The translations under genes were made by a program, and so were the position numbers. DNA of 64,000 bases from Thermomicrobium roseum DSM 5159. Lineage in GTDB: Bacteria; Chloroflexota; Chloroflexia; Thermomicrobiales; Thermomicrobiaceae. The stretch lies in NCBI RefSeq assembly GCF_000021685.1, contig NC_011959.1:496001-560000 (forward strand), given 5' to 3'. Under the pieces are notes generated by a model, which was not told the DNA's origin, did not search any database, and saw only the letters and a program-made list of their open reading frames with translations. Of the stretch, positions 15,688 to 25,042 are shown piece after piece; the first letter of the stretch is position 1, and every line of letters begins with the position of its first letter.

Positions 15688-17181
15688 GTGGGACTCGAGG
15701 TCACCGCGAGTACGACGCCTTTGGCGGTCGTGGAGGCAACTGTCGTCCTCCCGATCGGGCAGGATGGCCAACTGGAGCGGATCGCCGGGATCGAACCGGG
15801 AGTCGCCGAGCGGCTGGCTCGAGCTGCGCGGTCGATCGGTTTAGCGGGCCGTGTCGGACAAGCCGGACTCCTTCCCCCGATCGACGGTCTGGCAGCCGAA
15901 CGGTTCATCGTGGTTGGCATGGGAGCTGAGCATCAGCGATCGCTTGCCGACGTGCGACGTGGGGCGGCACTTGCCGGAAAACTCGCCGGCGAGGTCGGTG
16001 CGAGTGTGCTCGCCTGGCCGATCGTGGCCGTGAGCGGATCGAGTTCAGCTCAGGTCGTCCAGGCGATCGTCGAGACGACGGCGATGGCCAGCTATCGCTT
16101 CCACCGTTACCGATCTGGTGAGGGTGGGACGCGGTTGCGGCAGCTGGTCGTACTCGGTGAGGGGGCTGAGGTCGAGGAGGGAATCCAGCGCGGGCGCCTG
16201 ACGAGCGATGCGGTGTGCTTCGCCCGTGACCTGACCAACGAGCCTGCGAATGTGCTCGACCCCGAGCGGCTCAGCGGGATCGCGTGGGAGATCGCGCAGG
16301 AGACTGGGCTGGCCTGTTCCGTCTACGATCGGGCGCTGCTCGAGGAACTCGGTGCTGGGGCGATTCTCGCGGTGGGGCAGGGTAGTCGCCGAGAACCGCG
16401 ACTCATTCATCTCGTCTATCGGCCGGATGGTGATGTCCTCGGTCGCGTGGCTCTGGTCGGGAAGGCAGTGACGTTCGATTCGGGCGGGTTGAGCCTCAAG
16501 CCAGCCGAGGGAATGGAGCGGATGAAGGGAGACATGGCGGGAGGAGCAGCTGTCCTCGCGGTGCTGCGAGCGCTTCCCGCGTTGCGCCTTCCCGTGGAAG
16601 TGCATGGAGTCGTGGCAGCAGCAGAGAATCTCCCCGATGGAGAGGCATTCCGGCCCGGGGACATCCTGCGCACTTTGAGCGGGAAGACGGTCGAGGTCAT
16701 CAGTACCGATGCCGAGGGACGGTTACTGCTCGCAGACGCACTGACGTTTGCCGTGCAACAGGGGGCTGACCTCTTGGTGGACATCGCGACGTTGACCGGT
16801 GCCTGTGCGGTCGCGCTCGGGCGCAGTGGAAGCGGCCTGTTCGCCAGCGATGATTCGGTCGGCCAGCTGATCCTCCAGGCAGCGAACGAGGTCGGTGAGC
16901 GGATGTGGGCTCTTCCGCTCTGGGACGACTATCGCGAGCTCCTCAAGAGCGAGCACGCCGATCTCAAGAACACAGCTGGTCGTTGGGGGGCAGCGATCAA
17001 TGCCGCGCTCTTCCTCCGCGAATTTACCGAGGGACGACCTTGGGCGCATCTGGATATCGCCGGGCCCGCATGGTCGGAGCAGGCAACGTTGTTTGGGCCG
17101 GCCGGTGCGACGGGACACGGTGTGCGGACGCTGCTCCGATTCGTGGAGCTCTGGGCGGAACGACGAGGAGCGGCAGAATGA
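15688..17181 (+). CDS. pepA: Leucyl aminopeptidase (M17 family)
   Basis: A two-metal cytosolic aminopeptidase that removes N-terminal residues. Its 497 residues comprise an N-terminal macro-like domain and a C-terminal catalytic domain. Metal and active-site motifs are VGKAVTFDSGGLSLKP, MKGDMAGGAAV and STDAEGRLLLADAL. The last is the family signature NTDAEGRL with Asn replaced by Ser, and GKG is GKA in the first motif; neither change touches metal ligands. It starts with GTG 15688 next to the DUF1684 stop and overlaps the YjbQ gene by ATGA. Confidence 0.95.
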   Translation: MGLEVTASTTPLAVVEATVVLPIGQDGQLERIAGIEPGVAERLARAARSIGLAGRVGQAGLLPPIDGLAAERFIVVGMGAEHQRSLADVRRGAALAGKLAGEVGASVLAWPIVAVSGSSSAQVVQAIVETTAMASYRFHRYRSGEGGTRLRQLVVLGEGAEVEEGIQRGRLTSDAVCFARDLTNEPANVLDPERLSGIAWEIAQETGLACSVYDRALLEELGAGAILAVGQGSRREPRLIHLVYRPDGDVLGRVALVGKAVTFDSGGLSLKPAEGMERMKGDMAGGAAVLAVLRALPALRLPVEVHGVVAAAENLPDGEAFRPGDILRTLSGKTVEVISTDAEGRLLLADALTFAVQQGADLLVDIATLTGACAVALGRSGSGLFASDDSVGQLILQAANEVGERMWALPLWDDYRELLKSEHADLKNTAGRWGAAINAALFLREFTEGRPWAHLDIAGPAWSEQATLFGPAGATGHGVRTLLRFVELWAERRGAAE

Positions 17182-17603
17182 GCCGAGCTTTCGCCCGCCG
17201 CTTTCAGGTTGCGACGGGTGGGCGCGATCAGATGCTGGATCTCACTCCGCAGGTTCGCGAGACGGTCGAAGCCAGCGGGATCCGGGAAGGATTGGTTTGT
17301 GTCTTCGTCGCTCATTCCACGGCAGCCGTGTCCGTCTCGGAGTACGAGCCAGGCCTGATGCAGGACGTCCGGATCGTTGCTGAGCGAATCGCTCCACAGG
17401 GGGCAGCGTACGCGCATAACCGTCTCAATGCTGATGACAACGCACACAGCCACTTGCGTTCGCTGGTCGTCGGGCCGTCGGTCACCGTGCCACTCGTGTC
17501 AGGTGAATTGACACTGGGAACATGGCAACGCATCGTCCTGCTCGACTTCGATACCCATCCGCGGACACGCACAGTATGGGTGCAGGTGCTCGGTGCGACG
17601 TGA
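17178..17603 (+). CDS. YjbQ / UPF0047 family protein
   Basis: A 141-residue small beta protein. Family hallmarks are VFVAHSTAAVSVSEYE near residue 45, NADDNAHSHL with conserved His residues, and GTWQRIVLLDFD near the C-terminus. E. coli YjbQ has weak thiamine-phosphate synthase activity, but the physiological role is unsettled. The start overlaps the pepA stop, and the end overlaps the next regulator gene by about 11 bases, giving a tightly packed operon. Confidence 0.9.
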   Translation: MSRAFARRFQVATGGRDQMLDLTPQVRETVEASGIREGLVCVFVAHSTAAVSVSEYEPGLMQDVRIVAERIAPQGAAYAHNRLNADDNAHSHLRSLVVGPSVTVPLVSGELTLGTWQRIVLLDFDTHPRTRTVWVQVLGAT

Positions 17604-17943
17604 CGTGGTACGAACGATCGCCGAACTCTTGACCGACTTGCGAGCGCGCCGCGGGTGGCCCCTGCGGGAACTCGCCCAACGGAGCGGTCTTTCTATCGCT
17701 TATCTCAGCGAGTTGGAACGTGGACGCAAGTTACCGACTCTCGAGGCGCTGGATCAGCTGGCGGCAGCGTTCGATTGCAACCTGGCGGCATTCCTGCGTT
17801 TACTCGCCGACCGCCTGGAGGAACCGACAACCGAAGTACGTCACGACGCCGAATTTCAGGATTTGGATCCGGCCGAACGATCCGAACTGGCGTGCTATGC
17901 CGAATACTTGCGCTGGCGGCGTTCGCACTGCGTTCAAAGGTGA
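17593..17943 (+). CDS. XRE-family transcriptional regulator
   Basis: A 116-residue protein with an N-terminal Cro/CI helix-turn-helix: LRELAQRSGLSIAYLSELER is the recognition unit, followed by GRKLPTLEALDQLAAAFD. The C-terminal 45 residues are acidic and of unknown function (DLDPAERSELACYAEYLRWR). No ligand domain is present. The start is GTG 17593, inside the end of the YjbQ gene. It may regulate the surrounding operon, but no operator was identified. Confidence 0.87.
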   Translation: MRRDVVRTIAELLTDLRARRGWPLRELAQRSGLSIAYLSELERGRKLPTLEALDQLAAAFDCNLAAFLRLLADRLEEPTTEVRHDAEFQDLDPAERSELACYAEYLRWRRSHCVQR

Positions 17944-17966
17944 CCGTGAGGAGGGAAAGAAGATCC

Positions 17967-18854
17967 GTGGTGAGCGAGCGACTGACGGCACACTTCGTCG
18001 ACACGGGTTGGCTGGCCGAGCGGCTCGGAAACCCGCTGGTTCGTATCGTCGACTGCCGGTATTACTTCGATGGGCGGGACGGGTACGAAGAGTATCGCAA
18101 GGGCCATATTCCGGGTGCCCGTTACCTCGATTGGACAGTGGTGACTGTCGATCCGCACGACCCTGTGGCGTACCGACTCGCACCGTCACAATATATAGCA
18201 GGCCGGCTGGGTGAGTTGGGTATCGGTGACGAGCATCTCATCGTTGGCTATGACGACGAGGGTGGACACTTCGTTGCCCGCCTCTGGCTTGCACTTGCCT
18301 ATTACGGGAAAGCCGACCGGCTGCGCATCCTGGAGGGGGGCTGGACTCGGTGGGTGGCTGAGGGACGATCCACTGCGACCGATGAGCCGGTGTGGCCTCG
18401 GGCTGCTTTCCACTTGCCGTCGACACCTGTGCACCCGGAACTCGTCGCTGATGCTCGCGACGTTCTGGAGGCTCTCGCGTTTGGGAAGAGCGTCGTGCTC
18501 GACGTGCGGCGGCTGAGCGAATACACCGGTGAGGAGGTGCGTGCTCGCCACGGTGGGCATGTGCCTGGGGCGCGACATTGGTTCTGGCAACGGAGTCTCG
18601 ATTGGGATGGCTTACGGATGTTCAGGCCTCCGGAAGAGGTGCGAGCTGGGCTGGCAGAACTCGGTGTGACCACCTCGACACCGGTGATCACCTACTGTCA
18701 TGGAGGTGTGCGTGCTGCGCACGCTGCGCTGGCGCTGGCGCGGGCTGGGTTCCGACACGTTCGGGTCTATGTCGGAAGCTGGGCGGAGTGGGGGAACCGC
18801 GACGATCTGCCGCGGGCGCTCGGGCTTCCGCATGGCGACGGACGGGAATCATGA
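17967..18854 (+). CDS. Sulfurtransferase (two rhodanese domains, TST/MST type)
   Basis: About 295 residues with tandem rhodanese domains. The N-terminal domain is inactive-type (YRKGHIPGARYLDW and VGYDDEGGHFVARLW). The C-terminal one has the HVPGARH motif and the active-site loop YCHGGVRAA, whose Cys would carry the persulfide. The loop is CHGGVR rather than CRKGVT (rhodanese) or CG(S)GVTA (mercaptopyruvate sulfurtransferase), so the donor is not clear. The start is GTG 17967 or GTG 17970 behind GAGGAGGGAAAG. It overlaps the convergent methyltransferase gene by 6 bases. Confidence 0.9.
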   Translation: MVSERLTAHFVDTGWLAERLGNPLVRIVDCRYYFDGRDGYEEYRKGHIPGARYLDWTVVTVDPHDPVAYRLAPSQYIAGRLGELGIGDEHLIVGYDDEGGHFVARLWLALAYYGKADRLRILEGGWTRWVAEGRSTATDEPVWPRAAFHLPSTPVHPELVADARDVLEALAFGKSVVLDVRRLSEYTGEEVRARHGGHVPGARHWFWQRSLDWDGLRMFRPPEEVRAGLAELGVTTSTPVITYCHGGVRAAHAALALARAGFRHVRVYVGSWAEWGNRDDLPRALGLPHGDGRES

Positions 18855-19475
18855 TGGTTTGACAGCCAGGATGCGCTGCACGATCCCGGCGAGTCGTCGC
18901 TGCTCTTGGAGTACCTGAAAACCGTTTGCGACGACCATCGGAAGTGGTTCGCGGGCGAGATGATCGTGAGCAAATCGCACGCTGAGCGGTTCGATCAGGC
19001 GTTGTGCCAGCCCCAGCAGTCGCCGATCGCTGCGGACATGCTCGACGAGGATGAGGCGTCCTCCAGGTCGAAGCACGCGGTATGCCTCACGTAGTGCTTG
19101 TTGGACATCCGGAATCGTGCAGAGGCTGAGGATCGAGAGGACCGTGTCGACGCTGGCGTCGCGCAGTGGAAGGGCCTGCGCATCGGCACGCAAGAGTGTC
19201 ACGGGACGGCCGTGCGCGCGGGCGCGACGGTGGGCAACGCGCAGCATACCGAGACTGACATCGATGCCGACCAGGACGATCCCTGGCCGATAGGAGGGCA
19301 GCGTTCGACCGGTTCCGATGGCGATTTCGAGAGTCCACCCAATAGCTTGGTGCGCCGCCCAGGCACGCCAGTCGCCTAATAACCAGCGCTCGATGCGATC
19401 CATCGCCGCATCGTACTGGCCAGCGAGGCGGTCGTATTGCCGAGCCAGTTCACGCACTGTTCGTTGGTCGTGCAT
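18849..19475 (-). CDS. Class I SAM-dependent methyltransferase
   Basis: A 208-residue methyltransferase of the UbiE/type-11 sort. Motif I is LEIAIGTGRTLPSY (residues about 49-62), the acidic ribose-binding residue is in VLVGIDVS, LRADAQALPLRDASVDTV covers motifs II and III, and VLRPGGRLILVEHV is the usual late motif. The substrate is unknown. The start ATG 19475 follows an AGGA site; longer in-frame upstream sequence runs antisense to the next gene. Confidence 0.88.
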   Translation of the reverse strand: MHDQRTVRELARQYDRLAGQYDAAMDRIERWLLGDWRAWAAHQAIGWTLEIAIGTGRTLPSYRPGIVLVGIDVSLGMLRVAHRRARAHGRPVTLLRADAQALPLRDASVDTVLSILSLCTIPDVQQALREAYRVLRPGGRLILVEHVRSDRRLLGLAQRLIEPLSVRFAHDHLAREPLPMVVANGFQVLQEQRRLAGIVQRILAVKPS

Positions 19476-19562
19476 CGTTTCCTGGTCCTCGCACGAGCAG
19501 TGTAGCTGGTCGAGAGCGCTCGGAACCAGTAGTCTTGAAGGGATCGAGGAACGGAGCGTGCG

Positions 19563-20075
19563 ATGTGGTTGATCGTTCCGGTGATCTTTCTCCTCTCCTG
19601 GCGGATGACCCGGCGGTGGGGACAGGCCCTCAACGAAACCGTGGCCTGGATCGTCGGCTATTTGGCGACCGCGGGAGTCCTGTGGCTGACCGACGTCGGT
19701 GGGCTCGATCTCGTCGAGACTCGCCCCAATAGCCCGGGCGCGATCCTCGCCATCCTGGGCGGGTTTCTCGGCATGCTGGTGAGTCGCTGGCGTTGGAAAC
19801 GGCGGGGAGGTCATCTGGAGCCGCGAACGGACTGGCGGAAGGCGCTCATTCGAGGTGCGGCTCGCGTGAGCGCGCGGCGGTCCGCCGGCGGGGGCACAGC
19901 CGCTGGGAGTCGAACGGGAAGCGCTGTCGGTTCGGATGTCGCCGCGATCGCTGGGCGACTGCTCGGTCGTGCAGCGGCCAACCTCTTCGTTCCTGAAATG
20001 CGACGCCGCAACCCCTGGTTCCGGGCGATGCGCGCCTTGATTTCGCCTGACGAGGCTCGGCAGCGACGGCAGTGA
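19563..20075 (+). CDS. Hypothetical membrane protein
   Basis: A 170-residue protein I do not recognise. The N-terminus (MWLIVPVIFLLSW), residues about 28-43 and 57-77 (ILAILGGFLGMLVSRW) are hydrophobic and could make two or three membrane segments. The rest is basic and low in complexity (ARRSAGGGTAAGSRTGSAVG), ending RRRNPWFRAMRALISPDE. It has good G+C-rich coding character and ends 18 bases before the HD hydrolase, so the two are likely co-transcribed. Confidence 0.65.
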   Translation: MWLIVPVIFLLSWRMTRRWGQALNETVAWIVGYLATAGVLWLTDVGGLDLVETRPNSPGAILAILGGFLGMLVSRWRWKRRGGHLEPRTDWRKALIRGAARVSARRSAGGGTAAGSRTGSAVGSDVAAIAGRLLGRAAANLFVPEMRRRNPWFRAMRALISPDEARQRRQ

Positions 20076-20093
20076 GCGTCTTGGGAGGGAGGC

Positions 20094-20717
20094 ATGGGAG
20101 TGGAACGGTCGCTACCGACGCGCGAGGAAGCATGGCAACTGGTGCGGGAGTTTACGTCACAGCCCCATCTTTTGCGTCACATGCGGGCGGTGGAAGCGGC
20201 CATGCGGGCATACGCCCGACGGTTCGGTGAAAATGAGGAACTTTGGGGGTTGGTCGGGATCCTGCATGATTTCGACTACGAGCGGTACCCGGACATCAGT
20301 ACGGAGGGGCACCCGGTCGTCGGTGCGCGCATCTTGCGAGAGCGCGGTTACCCGGAAGAGGTCATCCGAGCGATCTTGGCGCATGCGAGCGAGGTCACTG
20401 GGGTCGAACCGGAGTCCCTCCTCGAGAAGACGCTGGTCGCGGTCGACGAACTGACCGGGTTTCTGGTCGCAGTGGCATTGGTACGCCCGACCAAGAGCAT
20501 CCTGGACGTGGAAGTGTCCAGCGTCAAGAAGAAGTGGAAGGCGAAGGAGTTTGCTGCCGCGGTGAACCGCCAGGAGATCGAGCGGGCAGCAGCAGCGCTC
20601 GGGGTTCCGCTCGAGGAACACATCCGCATCGTGCTGGACGCGATGAAGGAGATCGCTCACGAGTTGGGGCTGGAGCGGCGGCCGGTCGAGGCAGCTCGAC
20701 CCGCGTTGGAAGGTTAG
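20094..20717 (+). CDS. HD-domain hydrolase (HDIG type)
   Basis: A 207-residue single-domain metal-dependent phosphohydrolase. The HD ligands are visible in LLRHMRAVEAAMR, GLVGILHDFDYERYP and the later histidine of GHPVVGARIL, plus AILAHASEV. This is the stand-alone HDIG group of unknown substrate (nucleotide or related phosphoesters). It is followed by a hairpin terminator at 20726-20756. Confidence 0.88.
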   Translation: MGVERSLPTREEAWQLVREFTSQPHLLRHMRAVEAAMRAYARRFGENEELWGLVGILHDFDYERYPDISTEGHPVVGARILRERGYPEEVIRAILAHASEVTGVEPESLLEKTLVAVDELTGFLVAVALVRPTKSILDVEVSSVKKKWKAKEFAAAVNRQEIERAAAALGVPLEEHIRIVLDAMKEIAHELGLERRPVEAARPALEG

Positions 20718-20725
20718 AGGACAGA

Positions 20726-20756
20726 CGAGGGGCATTCCCTTGAAGGATGCCCCTCG
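20726..20756. terminator. Hairpin terminator between convergent units
   Basis: CGAGGGGCAT (20726-20735) pairs perfectly with ATGCCCCTCG (20747-20756) around an 11-base loop. It lies between the HD hydrolase and the end of potD, which point at each other. The U tracts are weak, so it may act from both sides at partial efficiency. Confidence 0.6.
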
Positions 20757-20832
20757 TGTCGCGACCGCACAGACAAAGGGATGCCGAAGCAGCGAGGGTG
20801 AATCGCATTCCTACCCAGAAGGCACGCGGAGC

Positions 20833-22038
20833 TCAGCCCGTCTTGATCTCTGTCCAGAGACGATCCAGCTTGAGAGCGCCCTCTTCACCGACGTCCTTGA
20901 TCCATTGAAGTCGCTTCCAAACCTCCGGTGGCGGATAAACACCCGGATTGTTGAGCACTTCTTGGTCGATATAGCCTTGCTCTCGGGCTGCTTTGTTCGG
21001 GCTCCCGTACATGATGTAGTTGGCGTTGCGCCCAGCGATGTCGGGCCGGTTGAGAAAGTCGATGAAGACCATCGCCGTGTACTTGTGCGGGGCCGTCTTG
21101 GGAACACAAAGGTTGTCCTGCCAGACCGTGCAACCTTCGGTAGGGATGACATAGCGGAGGGTCGGCTTCTCTTGCTCGCTCATGAGCGCATCGCCGGTCC
21201 AGATGTGGGCGATCAGTGCTTCGCCCGCGACGAGCAAGTCATCGTTGTTCTGGCTGGAATAGGCGAGCACGTACGGCTTCTGCGTGAGGAGTAGTTGCTT
21301 CGCTTTAGCGAGTGCGTCATCGCTGGTCTCGTTGATCTCGTAGCCCAAATACATGAGGGCGGCCCCGATCACCTCGCGCTGGTCATCCAACATGACCACC
21401 TTGCCGCGCACCTCGGGTCGTGGTTCGAACACTTCTTTCCAGCTGGCGAGGTCTTCGCCGAGCACACTGGTATCGTAGCTGTAACCGGAGGTACCCCACA
21501 TGTACGGCACGCTATAGGTGTTGTCGGGGTCATAGTACGGTTTCAGATTCTCGGGGTCGATGTTCGCGATCGTCTTGATGACAGAGTAGTCGAGTGGCTC
21601 GAGGAGGCCGAGGTTGATCATGATGCTGACCATGTAGTCGGAGGGAACGATAACGTCGTAGCCCGTCGCGCCACCTTGGAGCTTGGCGAGTAGATCCTCG
21701 TTGGAAGCGTAGGTGTCCATCGTGACCTTGACGCCATAGGTCTCTTGGAACTCGGTCAGGATGTCCGGATCGATGTACTCCGACCAGTTGTAGAAGTTGA
21801 GTTCCTTGTCCAGCTTGCTGCGATCGATATAGTCAGGGATTGCAGCCCCAACGCGCGGTGATGCCTCAGTGGACGCGGGTGTCGGCGTCGGCTGCGATCG
21901 AGCGCAGGCAGTGAGCAAGTTGGCGAGCGCGAACGAACTCATGCCGAGCAGTGTCACTCGCCGCAAGAGTTCACGGCGCGAGAGCCGACCCTGCTGCCAA
22001 TCGCGGATCCATCGCTGGATGAGTTCCGGTCGATTCAT
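20833..22038 (-). CDS. potD: Spermidine/putrescine ABC transporter, substrate-binding lipoprotein
   Basis: A 401-residue periplasmic-type binding protein of the PotD/PotF family anchored outside the membrane. The N-terminus combines a twin-arginine-like stretch (SRRELLRR, residues 20-27), a hydrophobic segment and the lipobox LLTAC. The mature part begins with a Thr/Pro linker, then FYNWSEYIDPDIL, VTMDTYASNEDLLAKL, YDVIVPSDYMV and YMWGTSGYSYD, all characteristic of polyamine binders. It is the last gene of potABCD and starts 16 bases after potC. Confidence 0.93.
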   Translation of the reverse strand: MNRPELIQRWIRDWQQGRLSRRELLRRVTLLGMSSFALANLLTACARSQPTPTPASTEASPRVGAAIPDYIDRSKLDKELNFYNWSEYIDPDILTEFQETYGVKVTMDTYASNEDLLAKLQGGATGYDVIVPSDYMVSIMINLGLLEPLDYSVIKTIANIDPENLKPYYDPDNTYSVPYMWGTSGYSYDTSVLGEDLASWKEVFEPRPEVRGKVVMLDDQREVIGAALMYLGYEINETSDDALAKAKQLLLTQKPYVLAYSSQNNDDLLVAGEALIAHIWTGDALMSEQEKPTLRYVIPTEGCTVWQDNLCVPKTAPHKYTAMVFIDFLNRPDIAGRNANYIMYGSPNKAAREQGYIDQEVLNNPGVYPPPEVWKRLQWIKDVGEEGALKLDRLWTEIKTG

Positions 22039-22053
22039 CGTCTCCTCCTCATG

Positions 22054-22914
22054 TCAGAACGACCGACGACGCTGGAACAGGAGCGATCCTAAAACGAGCA
22101 CGATGGAGGCAAGCAGCATCACGGTGGACAGCGCATTGACATCCGGCGTGATACCGCGCCGCACTCGGCCGTAGATCTCGAGCGGCAGCGTCGTCGAGCC
22201 CACGCCGGCTGTGAAGAACGTGATGACGAAGTCGTCGATCGAGAGGGTGAACGCCAACAACGCTCCGGCGATGATGCCGGGCATGAGGAGCGGGAGCGTG
22301 ATGTGTCGGAACGTCTGCCACTCGTTCGCACCGAGATCCTGAGCGGCCTGTTCCAGTGTGCGATCAAAGTCTGCCAGACGGGCGCGCACGACGACAGCGA
22401 CGAAGGGGAAAGAGAAGGCGATGTGGGCGATCGTGATCGTCCCGAGACCAAACTTGAGCTTGAGACCGAAGAACTGGTCCAGCCAGGTAAAGGCCAGATT
22501 GAAGAAGACCAGCAGGGCAATAGCCATCACGATTTCGGGCACGATGATCGGCAGATACATCGCGGCTTCGTACATGCGCTTGACGCGAAAACGCGTGCGT
22601 TCCAAGGCAAGCGCGCTGAGTGTCCCGATCACCGTCGAGACGATCGTCGAGACCAGAGCGATCACCAACGAGTTCTGCGCGGCGACTCGGACCCGCTCGT
22701 CAGCGATCATGCGCGCGTACCAATCGAGCGTGAAACCCATCCAGACTTGCATCTGGCGGGAGGCATTGAAGCTGAAGATCGACATCACGATGATGGGGGC
22801 GTACAAGAAAATGAAAGTTAGTAATACATTGAGATTGAGCACTGCCCACCCGAAAGAAAAACGGCGTTTGCTCCGCATCGTCGTCGCTGGTCGTGCCGTT
22901 GCCATCGAACTCAT
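22054..22914 (-). CDS. potC: Spermidine/putrescine ABC transporter permease
   Basis: A 286-residue inner-membrane permease with six predicted helices and the EAA loop that contacts the ATPase (LEQAAQDLGANEWQTFRHIT). The short basic N-terminus and the MSIFSFNASRQMQVW segment after helix one fit PotC. It overlaps the potB stop by ATGA. Confidence 0.92.
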   Translation of the reverse strand: MSSMATARPATTMRSKRRFSFGWAVLNLNVLLTFIFLYAPIIVMSIFSFNASRQMQVWMGFTLDWYARMIADERVRVAAQNSLVIALVSTIVSTVIGTLSALALERTRFRVKRMYEAAMYLPIIVPEIVMAIALLVFFNLAFTWLDQFFGLKLKFGLGTITIAHIAFSFPFVAVVVRARLADFDRTLEQAAQDLGANEWQTFRHITLPLLMPGIIAGALLAFTLSIDDFVITFFTAGVGSTTLPLEIYGRVRRGITPDVNALSTVMLLASIVLVLGSLLFQRRRSF

Positions 22915-23825
22915 ATCCGCCGCGTCTCCCCGATTCGGAAGTAGAGCATGGTCGCTGCGAGAACGATCGCCATCAAGACGAACGAAATCGCTGAACCGAA
23001 GGGCCAGTGTCGCACGGTCAGGAACTGCTGATTGATCAGATTGGCGATCATGACTACCTTGCCGCCCCCGAGCAAGTCAGGGGTCACGAAGGCACCGACT
23101 GACGGAATGAAGACGAGAATCGAGCCAGCGAGAACACCAGGAAGCGTAAGAGGAAGCAGGACGCGCCAGAAGACGTGCCACGCATTCGCACCGAGATCCT
23201 GTGCAGCCTCGACCAGCGTGAAGTCGAACTTCTCGATCGATGCATAGATCGGTAGGATCATGAAGGGAAGATAGCCGTAGACGAGACCGAGCACGACGGC
23301 GAAGGGGGTGAAGAGCAGAGAGAGAGGACGATCGATCAGCCCCAGCCACTGCAGCGCGTTGTTGATGAGCCCGTCAGCGCGCAAGAGGAGCATGATGGCA
23401 TAGGTGCGCACCAGAAAGTTCGTCCAGAACGGGATCAGGACGAGGACGAGGAGTGCGTTGCGCCAGCGGCGTGGACTCCGGGCGATGACGAAGGCGAAGG
23501 GATAACCGATGACGAGACAAATGACCGTGGTGAGCAAGGCGAGCCAAACCGACATGAGAAAGACTCGAATGTACAGCCAGTCGAACAAGCGCGCGTAGTT
23601 CTCCAGCGTGAAAGCCCAGGCTACCGCTCCATAGGGGCCGCGGCGAGCGAAACTGTAGGCGAACACGATGGCTGTCGGTAACAAGAAGAACAGGAGGAGC
23701 CACAAACCGCCTGGCCCGGCGAGGAAGAGAGCGCGCACTCTTTCGCTTTGCCGGATCCGCTCACTGGCGCGCTCGTGCCAGCCGAGGGAACGCTCTTGGA
23801 CTCGTACACGGTCGATGGCGCTCAT
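22911..23825 (-). CDS. potB: Spermidine/putrescine ABC transporter permease
   Basis: A 304-residue inner-membrane permease with six helices; the first is LFFLLPTAIVFAYSF. The EAA loop is VEAAQDLGANAWHVFWRVLL, and AFVTPDLLGGGKVVMIANLI follows as in PotB proteins. Compared with E. coli PotB it has a longer charged N-terminal tail of about 35 residues. It lies 18 bases after potA. Confidence 0.92.
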   Translation of the reverse strand: MSAIDRVRVQERSLGWHERASERIRQSERVRALFLAGPGGLWLLLFFLLPTAIVFAYSFARRGPYGAVAWAFTLENYARLFDWLYIRVFLMSVWLALLTTVICLVIGYPFAFVIARSPRRWRNALLVLVLIPFWTNFLVRTYAIMLLLRADGLINNALQWLGLIDRPLSLLFTPFAVVLGLVYGYLPFMILPIYASIEKFDFTLVEAAQDLGANAWHVFWRVLLPLTLPGVLAGSILVFIPSVGAFVTPDLLGGGKVVMIANLINQQFLTVRHWPFGSAISFVLMAIVLAATMLYFRIGETRRI

Positions 23826-23843
23826 CTTGGCGTTCCTCTCGCG

Positions 23844-24962
23844 CTACTCGGTGAGGATCCGTGCCGCATCGGTCGCCCAAGTGAGCGATACGGGAGTCCC
23901 GACGGGAAGGAGCAGTCCCCCGTCCAAGCGGTTGCGGTCGTTCTGACTGCGGACGCGGATCGTCGTGTCATCGCTCACCCGGACGACGTAAAACGTATCG
24001 GTTCCGATGTAAATCACTTCTTCGATTCGCCCGTGCAGGAGCCCGTTGGTCCCCGGAGCCTCGATGGGAACGAGCCGAACCTTCTCGGGGCGAACGGCAA
24101 CGGTGACTTGCTGGCCGACTGTGAGCTGGCGATCAGCCGGAACCTCGACGGGAAAACGATCAGCGATGACAACGGTGGCCGCGGCCGAACTCGCAGCCTG
24201 GACAGTCCCACGAAGGAAATTCGATTCGCCGATGAAGTCGGCGACGAACCGCGAGGCTGGTCGCTCGTAAATCTCCATCGGTGTTCCCACTTGCAGAACG
24301 CGTCCGGCATTCATCACCGCGATACGGTCCGACATGGTGAGCGCTTCTTCTTGATCGTGCGTGACATAAATGAAGGTGATACCGACGGTCATCTGGAGGT
24401 GTTTGAGTTCCAGTTGCATTTCTTTGCGCAGCTTCAGATCGAGCGCTCCGAGTGGCTCGTCCAGCAAGAGGACACGCGGCCGGTTCACCAGGGCTCGGGC
24501 CAAGGCCACGCGCTGTTGTTGTCCACCGGAGAGCTGCCGCGGATACCGCTCCTCCATACCGCTCAAGCGGACCAGGTGGAGTGCTTCGCGAACTCGACGG
24601 GCGATTTCGTCGCGCGGAATGCGCTTCATACGTAAGCCGAAGGCCACATTGTCGAAGACCGTCATGTGGGGAAAGAGCGCATAGTTCTGGAAAACGGTGT
24701 TCACGTTACGCCGGAACGGGGGCGTATGACCCATCCGGCGGCCCTCGATGAGTACCTCGCCCGCGCTCGGATGCTCGAACCCTGCGATCATGCGTAGCGT
24801 GGTCGTTTTTCCGCAGCCCGAAGGACCCAACAGGGAGAAAAACTCTCCCTGATAGATCTGGAGCGAAACCCTATCGACTGCGACCACGCCATTCTCGAAA
24901 ACCTTGGTGACATCGAGAAGTTCGACGTCGATCGGGCGCTCCAACGGTTCCATCCCTCCCAT
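23844..24962 (-). CDS. potA: Spermidine/putrescine ABC transporter ATP-binding protein
   Basis: A 372-residue ABC ATPase. Walker A is GPSGCGKTT, the signature is LSGGQQQR, Walker B is VLLLDEPLGALD and the H-loop is THDQEEA. The C-terminal TOBE domain (RPEKVRLVPIEA) is typical of PotA. I chose ATG 24962 because the predicted promoter at 25014-25042 starts transcription near 25007. In-frame ATGs at 25013 and 25007 would then be leaderless or untranscribed, and ATG 24953 is another option. Confidence 0.9.
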   Translation of the reverse strand: MGGMEPLERPIDVELLDVTKVFENGVVAVDRVSLQIYQGEFFSLLGPSGCGKTTTLRMIAGFEHPSAGEVLIEGRRMGHTPPFRRNVNTVFQNYALFPHMTVFDNVAFGLRMKRIPRDEIARRVREALHLVRLSGMEERYPRQLSGGQQQRVALARALVNRPRVLLLDEPLGALDLKLRKEMQLELKHLQMTVGITFIYVTHDQEEALTMSDRIAVMNAGRVLQVGTPMEIYERPASRFVADFIGESNFLRGTVQAASSAAATVVIADRFPVEVPADRQLTVGQQVTVAVRPEKVRLVPIEAPGTNGLLHGRIEEVIYIGTDTFYVVRVSDDTTIRVRSQNDRNRLDGGLLLPVGTPVSLTWATDAARILTE

Positions 24963-25013
24963 GCCGCTCGCGCATACTGTCTCGATCGCCAGGATTGTCG
25001 GCGTCATGGTCAT

Positions 25014-25042
25014 TCTATACCGAACCGTGTTGCTGTCGACAA
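25014..25042 (-). promoter_or_regulatory. Promoter of potABCD inside the end of folC
   Basis: On the minus strand TTGTCG (25042-25037), a 17-base spacer and TATAGA (25019-25014). It overlaps the last codons of folC, so potABCD can be transcribed without folC. Confidence 0.65.
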
